Assembly: GCF_024129355.1 (NCBI RefSeq)
Contig: NZ_JAMXXP010000006.1
Location: forward strand, 62,001-126,000
Length of the DNA stretch: 64,000 nt
Direction: 5' to 3'
From: Acinetobacter lwoffii
Lineage (GTDB): Bacteria > Pseudomonadota > Gammaproteobacteria > Pseudomonadales > Moraxellaceae
In this document: positions 58,002 through 64,000 of the stretch, one piece after another
Layout of the letters: the number at the start of each line of letters is the position of its first letter
Position numbering within the stretch: position 1 is the stretch's first letter
Notes under the pieces: generated by a model
Databases searched by the model: none
Told to the model about the DNA's origin: nothing
Seen by the model: only the letters and a program-made list of their open reading frames with translations
Program-made: the position numbers and the translations under genes

Positions 58002-58946
58002 ATGGATACATTATGGGCTTTTCAACAGATGGATTTAACTGACACCCGATTCTTTATTTTTGATAGTAAAAGTGATCATCTGGTTTATGAAGATCGGGAC
58101 TTTAAAAAATATCATTGGGATCAAAGCAAATATAATCGGGTCAGAGAAGGGGATTTCTTTTTATATCGACGACCGCAAAAAGCCTCTGAAATTAAAAATC
58201 AATTCTATCTTTATGGTGCAGGCCGTATAGCTAAGATTATTGCACCTAATGATATTCCTCAAAATCATCAAAAACGTCGAACCAAACCGGTCTTTGCGGA
58301 AGTGATCGATGGTATACGTTTTATAGATCCCATTCTGCAGTCCGATTTGGAAGGTTTTCAATGGACTTTTAAACCACGCGGAAATACTTGGGAACATTTT
58401 TTTCAACAATATGGCATGAATGAGATCACGGCAGATGATTTTTGGCGATTACTTAAATTAGCGGGAATAGGCGAAAAACAGGACACTTTACTTGATACGC
58501 ATTTGCGTCAAGAAATCCTTGATTATAGTGTTGAAGATCAATATGCCAGGGTAAAGGTTCGCGGTTCGCCACACCAGGAATTTGCTTTACAAGTTAAACT
58601 TAATTATCAATATCAATGTGCGATCTCTGGTATTAAGACCAAAGCCTTTTTAGTGGCTTCTCATATCGTACCCTGGTCTGAAAATCAGAAGCATAGAAGA
58701 AATCCGCGTAATGGAATTTGCTTATCTTCTTTATTGGATCAAGCTTTCGATCAGGGATTTATCACGTTGGATGAAGGGCTTAAAGTTTGTATCGCGAATC
58801 AGGCCAAGCAAGATGCGAGTTTATACGCCTATTTAAAACTTTATCACGGTAAACGAATCGACGTACCAAAACGTTTTGCACCCGATCCGGTATTTTTAGC
58901 CTGGCATAGAGCACACCGGTTTTTAGATCACCCCAATGATCTTTAA
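58002..58946 (+). CDS. HNH endonuclease with N-terminal EVE/SRA-like region
   Basis: 314 residues. The C-terminal part is an HNH nuclease: C206-x2-G210 (CAISG), ASHIVPW with His221, and NGICLSSLLDQAFDQGFI with Asn237; the usual third His is not evident at 245, where Leu stands. The N-terminal region (WAFQQMDLTDTRFFIF..., REGDFFLYRRP, YGAGRIAKI) looks like an EVE/PUA-like small-beta domain. EVE- or SRA-linked HNH proteins such as VcaM4I cut DNA with modified bases and restrict phage. I infer a similar job here. It is alone, between two terminators, with no methylase gene beside it. Confidence 0.75.
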   Translation: MDTLWAFQQMDLTDTRFFIFDSKSDHLVYEDRDFKKYHWDQSKYNRVREGDFFLYRRPQKASEIKNQFYLYGAGRIAKIIAPNDIPQNHQKRRTKPVFAEVIDGIRFIDPILQSDLEGFQWTFKPRGNTWEHFFQQYGMNEITADDFWRLLKLAGIGEKQDTLLDTHLRQEILDYSVEDQYARVKVRGSPHQEFALQVKLNYQYQCAISGIKTKAFLVASHIVPWSENQKHRRNPRNGICLSSLLDQAFDQGFITLDEGLKVCIANQAKQDASLYAYLKLYHGKRIDVPKRFAPDPVFLAWHRAHRFLDHPNDL

Positions 58947-58980
58947 GAACTAGAGCGGTATGAGAAAAATGATAGGCACA

Positions 58981-59009
58981 AAAAAAGCACTCTTAGAGTG
59001 CTTTTTTTC
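58981..59009. terminator. Bidirectional terminator between HNH gene and cold-shock gene
   Basis: AGCACTC, a TTA loop and GAGTGCT, with long A and T tracts, lie between the two convergent genes. Confidence 0.9.
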
Positions 59010-59026
59010 AATATCTTGCTTCTAAA

Positions 59027-59236
59027 TTATAGAGCAACGATATTTACAGCTGTAGGGCCTTTTTGACCTTGAGCTACGCTGAAAGAAACCTTTTGGCCTT
59101 CAACTAAAGTTTTGAAACCTGAACCAGTGATTTCGCTGAAGTGAGCAAAAACGTCTGGACCTGATTCTTGTTGAATGAAACCGAAACCTTTAGTTTCGTT
59201 GAACCATTTTACTGTACCGTTAACTGTATTAGACAT
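59027..59236 (-). CDS. Cold-shock domain protein (CspA family)
   Basis: 69 residues from ATG 59236. The RNA-binding motifs RNP1 (KGFGFIQQ) and RNP2 (VFAHFSEI) are present with VKWFNETKG and GPTAVNIV. It is an RNA chaperone. Its 5' leader of about 165 bases, from a promoter-like pair at 59408-59435, is of the long type seen in cold-inducible csp genes. A longer frame upstream is not needed. Confidence 0.92.
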   Translation of the reverse strand: MSNTVNGTVKWFNETKGFGFIQQESGPDVFAHFSEITGSGFKTLVEGQKVSFSVAQGQKGPTAVNIVAL

Positions 59237-59407
59237 AATATAACCTATTGAATCGTATGAATTTATAGCCAAAATTTCAGATGACTAACTGTAACTTTGA
59301 AAAATAAAAAGGATGGAGCTTTTTGATCTGTAATACGAAGGTTTATGACTAAAACTGCGATACTTAAAAGAAGACTAACCAAAACAAGAATTTTTCTAGT
59401 TGGGATT

Positions 59408-59435
59408 ATCATACCGCTTATTTTGAGATATACAA
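59408..59435 (-). promoter_or_regulatory. Sigma-70 promoter-like pair of the cold-shock gene
   Basis: On the minus strand TTGTAT (59435-59430) and TATGAT (59413-59408) are 16 bases apart. Transcription from here would give a leader of about 165 bases. Confidence 0.5.
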
Positions 59436-59542
59436 GCGTTTTATTTGGCTAATTTATTAGGATGTTGAAAAATATGAAATTAAATTTGTATATTTTCTAT
59501 CCAGAAAGGTTTTTTAAGTTGAAGAAGGGCATCTACATCAAT

Positions 59543-59568
59543 AAAAAGAGCGCCGAAGCGCCCTTTTC
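59543..59568 (-). terminator. Terminator after the acyl-CoA dehydrogenase
   Basis: AAAAGAGCGC and GCGCCCTTTT form a stem with one mismatch around CGAA, just after the stop of the minus-strand gene. Confidence 0.65.
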
Positions 59569-59583
59569 AAGTCAATTTACAGC

Positions 59584-61407
59584 TTAGTAATCGAAGCTAA
59601 AGTGTTCTGGCGCGAGTGCCGTCATGGTTTTAGACGGATTCACCATCGCTTCTGCATGACCTTGGGTACGTGGCAGGATACGTTCAAAGTAGAAATCAGC
59701 AGTTTTGATTTTTGCTTTATAGAACTCTGGTACTTCCGCACCATCGCCAGAAGCCAGTTTGGCTGAAGCGACTGCGGCTTGTTGTGCCCAGAAGTACGCC
59801 ATCATCACATAACCGGAGAACATCAGGAAATCGACTGATGCAGAAGAAACGATGTCGCGGTCCTTACGTGCAGCCAGCATGATACGCACAGTTAGTGCAT
59901 TCCACTGTGCACAGAGCTTGGTTAAATCCCAGGCAAAGCGGCGCATATATTTATTACGTGCATGCTGACCGCAGAATTTCAGGATTTCAGCAGTGTAATC
60001 ACGAATCACTTTACCTTTTGATGTCAACAGCACTTTACGGCCAATCAGATCCAGTGCCTGAACACCTGTTGTGCCTTCATACAGGGTAGAGATACGTGAG
60101 TCACGTACGATCTGTTCCATGCCCCATTCTTTGATATAGCCATGTCCACCGAAGACTTGCATACCGTGATTTGATGCCTCATAACCCATTTCGGTCAGGA
60201 AGCCTTTCAGGATTGGAGTATAGAACCCAAGATGGTCATCATGCTGTTCAAATGCTGCAGTATCGCCAAGCAGCAAAGCATCATTCATGTTGTCGGCAAT
60301 TTTTGCTGCATGATAAATCATGGCACGGCCACCTTCAGCAATGGCTTTTTGCGTCAATAGCATACGGCGGACATCAGCATGGTGAATGATCGCATCCGCT
60401 ACTTTTTCCGGATCTTTTTTGCCAGACAGGGCGCGCATTGACATACGCTCTTTGGCATACGGTAAAGCACCCTGGAATGACAATTCAGCATGACAAATAC
60501 CCTGAATCGCAGTACCAATACGTGCTGTGTTCATAAAGGTAAACATGGCATGCAAGCCTTTATTCGGTTCACCAATCAGGTAGCCAGTCGCATTATCAAA
60601 ATTCAGTACAGCCGTTGCTGAAGCGCGAATCCCCATTTTGTGTTCAATCGAACCGCAGTTCACTGGATTACGCTCACCGATCCCACCATCTGCCGCAGCA
60701 ATAAATTTTGGTACGATAAACAGAGAAATCCCTTTGGTACCTTGTGGTGCATCTGGAAGGCGTGCCAGTACGATATGCACGATATTTTCAGTAAGGTCGT
60801 GTTCACCTGCAGAAATAAAGATTTTAGTTCCTGAAATCGCATAGCTGCCATCTTCTTTCGGCTCTGCTTTGGTCTTAACTTGACCCAAGTCAGTACCACA
60901 TTGCGGCTCAGTCAGACACATGGTGCCCGCCCAAGTTCCTGCAACTAAGTGAGGCAGATACGTGTTTTTCTGCTCATCGGTACCATATTGCATGATAGTG
61001 TTGATACAACCCACACTTAAACCCGGATACATCTGGAATGACCAGTTTGCAGTCCCCATCATTTCCGATTTGATCAGGTTTAAAGACATTGGCAGGTTTT
61101 GGCCACCAAATTCTTCAGGATAAGACAGACCTTGCCAGCCACCTTGTACGAACTGGTCGTAAGCTTCTTTAAAGCCTTTCGGTGTTTTTACTTCGCCATT
61201 TTCAAAATGACAGCCTTCTTCATCACCGCTTTGATTCAACGGCGACAGTACATTTTCACAGAAATCTGCAGCGCCTTCTAAGATCATATCTACCGTGTCG
61301 GCATCGGCATATTCACCATTCGACAAATTCTGGTAGTGCGCAGGGTAGTCAAGCACTTCATTCATAAGGAAGCGAATGTCGTGTAAAGGGGCTTTATATG
61401 CTGGCAT
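59584..61407 (-). CDS. Acyl-CoA dehydrogenase, DmdC/FadE-like
   Basis: 607 residues from ATG 61407, with AGGA 8 bases upstream. The middle FAD domain (MCLTEPQCGTDLG, ISGTKIFISAGEHDL) and the C-terminal helical domains (GGHGYIKEWGMEQIVRDSRISTLYEGTTGVQALDLIGRKVL) fit the long acyl-CoA dehydrogenases of the 3-methylmercaptopropionyl-CoA dehydrogenase type. The real substrate is probably a fatty or branched acyl-CoA. The first 20 residues of a longer frame look non-native. Confidence 0.93.
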   Translation of the reverse strand: MPAYKAPLHDIRFLMNEVLDYPAHYQNLSNGEYADADTVDMILEGAADFCENVLSPLNQSGDEEGCHFENGEVKTPKGFKEAYDQFVQGGWQGLSYPEEFGGQNLPMSLNLIKSEMMGTANWSFQMYPGLSVGCINTIMQYGTDEQKNTYLPHLVAGTWAGTMCLTEPQCGTDLGQVKTKAEPKEDGSYAISGTKIFISAGEHDLTENIVHIVLARLPDAPQGTKGISLFIVPKFIAAADGGIGERNPVNCGSIEHKMGIRASATAVLNFDNATGYLIGEPNKGLHAMFTFMNTARIGTAIQGICHAELSFQGALPYAKERMSMRALSGKKDPEKVADAIIHHADVRRMLLTQKAIAEGGRAMIYHAAKIADNMNDALLLGDTAAFEQHDDHLGFYTPILKGFLTEMGYEASNHGMQVFGGHGYIKEWGMEQIVRDSRISTLYEGTTGVQALDLIGRKVLLTSKGKVIRDYTAEILKFCGQHARNKYMRRFAWDLTKLCAQWNALTVRIMLAARKDRDIVSSASVDFLMFSGYVMMAYFWAQQAAVASAKLASGDGAEVPEFYKAKIKTADFYFERILPRTQGHAEAMVNPSKTMTALAPEHFSFDY

Positions 61408-61805
61408 GCGTTTAATCCTGATTGAAATTAGTTTTGGATTATCTGTATCGATTCTTTGATTATTCACATTCGGGACAAAAAAACATTGATGAATTCAGTG
61501 AATAAAAATGTCAGAAAAGCGAATCGGTTTTTAAGGCTAATGAATGAAATCGTCGAATTTCATAATTAGGCGTTTACATCATATGAAGATTAAAAAATTG
61601 TTATATCTATGGAATTTAATGAATTTAAAGGTGATATGTCTAGTATATTTTTGTATGAATTGTGCTTGGATTCAGGTGGCAAAATAACTCATTTTAAAAT
61701 GTCATTAAAACCAATCCATGGTTTTTCAGCTTATAAAAAGTAGTAGGAGGGAAGTAAAGGGTTGCAGTTGCAACCCGAACTGAACTCATTAGAGAGATAG
61801 GGGTT
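61408..61805. other. Intergenic region between aroE and acyl-CoA dehydrogenase gene
   Basis: 398 AT-rich bases. It holds a perfect 18-base palindrome at 61759-61776 (GGGTTGCA-GT-TGCAACCC). A promoter for the dehydrogenase gene must lie near 61420-61480; I cannot name its boxes. No open frame of interest is present. Confidence 0.5.
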
Positions 61806-62594
61806 TTAAAGAAACTCTTTTAAATCCGGTTTGATACCATTCCAGATGTAAAAAGATTCAATTGCTTGACCGACCAGCATGCCAAAACCTTCAGATGTCG
61901 GTACACCGCGTGCCTTGGCTTGATCCAGAAAGGAAGAAGGTTTGCCATAGGCCATTTCATAGGCCCGTTTAAACTGTAGCGTTTCCGGTAAAACCAGGGC
62001 ATCACCGCTGAGACTGGCAGAAGTGGCATTAATCATCAAATCAAATTCACCGGCTAAAGTGTCTAGTGAAATCGCCTGTAATTCGACTTGCGGTACGGCA
62101 TTCTGAAGATCAGCGACCAGTTGTTCCGCCCGTGCCAAGGTACGATTGGCGATCACGATTTTTTTCGCACCTGCCTGGGCTAGGGGATAGATTACACCAC
62201 GCGTGGCACCGCCTGCACCAATAATTAAAATATCTGTATTTTCCAGTGGCCAATCTAGTGCTCGAATTGCTTCAACCAGTCCCTGACCATCGGTATTGTC
62301 GCCATGCAGCACACCATTTTCCATCCATAGCGTATTCACGGCTTTGGCAATTTTGGCCCGTTCACTCAGCACCTGACAGTGGGCAAAAGCCTGTTCTTTA
62401 AAGGGTACGGTGACATTCATGCCACTACCGCCATTGCTAAAGAATTCCTGAATGTTGGCTACGAAGCCATCCAGTGGCGCCAGACGCTTGGTGTAACTCA
62501 GGTCGACACCAGTTTTAGCAGCAAAGGCGTGATGCAATTCTGGAGAACGTGATTGTTCAATCGGGTTACCAATCACGGAAAATTGTTTGCTCAT
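61806..62594 (-). CDS. aroE: Shikimate dehydrogenase
   Basis: 262 residues from ATG 62594 with GGAC upstream. The shikimate-binding SRSP motif (IEQSRSPELHHAF), catalytic Lys in NVTVPFKEQAF, Asp in GDNTDGQGL and the NADP motif (IGAGGATRGVIYPLAQAG) with IANRTLARAEQL are present. It reduces 3-dehydroshikimate in aromatic amino-acid synthesis. HemF is upstream on the same strand with one small gene between. Confidence 0.96.
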   Translation of the reverse strand: MSKQFSVIGNPIEQSRSPELHHAFAAKTGVDLSYTKRLAPLDGFVANIQEFFSNGGSGMNVTVPFKEQAFAHCQVLSERAKIAKAVNTLWMENGVLHGDNTDGQGLVEAIRALDWPLENTDILIIGAGGATRGVIYPLAQAGAKKIVIANRTLARAEQLVADLQNAVPQVELQAISLDTLAGEFDLMINATSASLSGDALVLPETLQFKRAYEMAYGKPSSFLDQAKARGVPTSEGFGMLVGQAIESFYIWNGIKPDLKEFL

Positions 62595-62693
62595 TTCACA
62601 ATGTCCATGTGCGGAAATGGCCATCAATATACGTGAAAAAGCGCAGAGACTAAAGCCTGCGCGATTTTAAATTGCTGTTAATTGATCCGGGTT

Positions 62694-62900
62694 TTAGGAA
62701 CTGCAAATATCCATAATATGTTCCGCAAACATCAGCGCCATACTGAGAACAACCCCAAACCCAGTCAGGATACTCACCAGAATAGCGGCGCCATCCAGAA
62801 TCAGGTTGTGACTCAAAATTGCGGTACTCATCGCGCTGATGGCGAGAGCCAGAAAAAGCCAAAAGGCCAACACAGGTAGATTTAATTGAAGATTATGCAT
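62694..62900 (-). CDS. Small membrane protein, unknown
   Basis: 68 residues from ATG 62900, with two hydrophobic segments (LPVLAFWLFLALAISAMS and AAILVSILTGFGVVLSMALMFA). It lies between hemF and aroE, all on the minus strand, with gaps of about 100-130 bases. The upstream TGAGA is a weak ribosome binding site. I do not recognise a family, but the membrane pattern and the place in the gene row support it. Confidence 0.55.
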   Translation of the reverse strand: MHNLQLNLPVLAFWLFLALAISAMSTAILSHNLILDGAAILVSILTGFGVVLSMALMFAEHIMDICSS

Positions 62901-63004
62901 TGTTATTCTCACTAGACATCAAATGGAATATGATCGATGTAGCGATAGGGTGCCGCGATCAAATCAGGTATTTCTATGCAGCAGTATAGAGGATATATCT
63001 ATTA

Positions 63005-63031
63005 AAACAGCCCTCTATTTGAGGGCCGTTT
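63005..63031 (-). terminator. Terminator after hemF
   Basis: CAGCCCTC and GAGGGCCG form a near-perfect stem around TATTT, followed by Ts in the minus direction, directly after the hemF stop. Confidence 0.7.
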
Positions 63032-63034
63032 GTA

Positions 63035-64000
<966 letters not shown>

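Larger units (their letters stand above)
59237..59583. other. Long leader and upstream region of the cold-shock gene
   Basis: 347 bases without a gene. It contains the csp leader, its likely promoter and the terminator after the acyl-CoA dehydrogenase. Confidence 0.6.

Noticed and set aside
58002..58946. HNH gene as part of a larger defence island
   Set aside because: Neighbours are hemW and a cold-shock gene, both core; no other defence gene, integrase or att-like repeat is nearby.

Overview
The window looks like a chromosomal segment of an Acinetobacter species. The evidence is the locus set: gltBD; a pilin/pglL/bfr neighbourhood; gmk-rpoZ-spoT; ispH followed by the fimU-pilVWXY1E minor-pilin cluster and rpsP-rimM-trmD-rplS; and close relatives of the Acinetobacter efflux pumps CraA and AbeM. 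The divergence of several proteins from the A. baumannii versions I remember, and a three-gene lipase cluster, suggest a non-baumannii species. This assignment is inference from gene content and protein resemblance, not from a search.

Layout. 1-6.6 kb: 3' part of gltB, gltD, then a lemA/TPM-domain operon. 6.7-9.8 kb: two tandem major type IV pilin genes, one with a convincing sigma-54 promoter, divergent from a PglL/TfpO-type O-oligosaccharyltransferase. 9.9-12 kb: bacterioferritin and its ferredoxin, separated by a TnpB-only IS200/IS605-type element. 12.2-16 kb: ridA, spoT, rpoZ, gmk. 16-25 kb: ispH and the minor-pilin/PilY1 operon. 25-27.4 kb: the S16-RimM-TrmD-L19 operon. 27.4-32.2 kb: a lipase cluster with one frameshifted and two intact lipases plus the lipase foldase. 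32.3-46.2 kb: truB, a TSUP permease, a hemerythrin protein, two RhtA-like exporters around an unknown lipoprotein, serA divergent from a D-2-hydroxyglutarate-dehydrogenase-like gene, craA and a FUSC protein. 46.3-54.7 kb: sodC, a PerM-family protein, an orphan ParA, small unknown genes, crcB, zinc-independent L31 with a Zur-box-like operator, an ABC1 kinase and a DUF1737 protein. 54.7-64 kb: abeM, a YdcZ-type protein, hemW, an HNH endonuclease with a possible modified-base reader domain, a cold-shock gene, an acyl-CoA dehydrogenase, aroE and hemF.

How the genes work together. The two pilin regions supply the major pilin, its probable glycosyltransferase and the minor-pilin/PilY1 tip complex of one type IV pilus system used for twitching and DNA uptake. 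Bfr and Bfd form an iron storage and release pair; here Bfr lacks most ferroxidase ligands and Bfd carries a Fur-like operator. LifO folds the secreted lipases. SerA and the divergent FAD enzyme are likely metabolic partners.

Most noteworthy: the TnpB, whose RuvC-II glutamate is replaced by Gly while a Glu appears just before the zinc finger; the mosaic tandem pilins; the ferroxidase-poor Bfr; the Zur operator before rpmE2; the EVE/HNH-like endonuclease; the lipase cluster; and several structured intergenic repeats. No CRISPR array, rRNA or tRNA gene was recognised.
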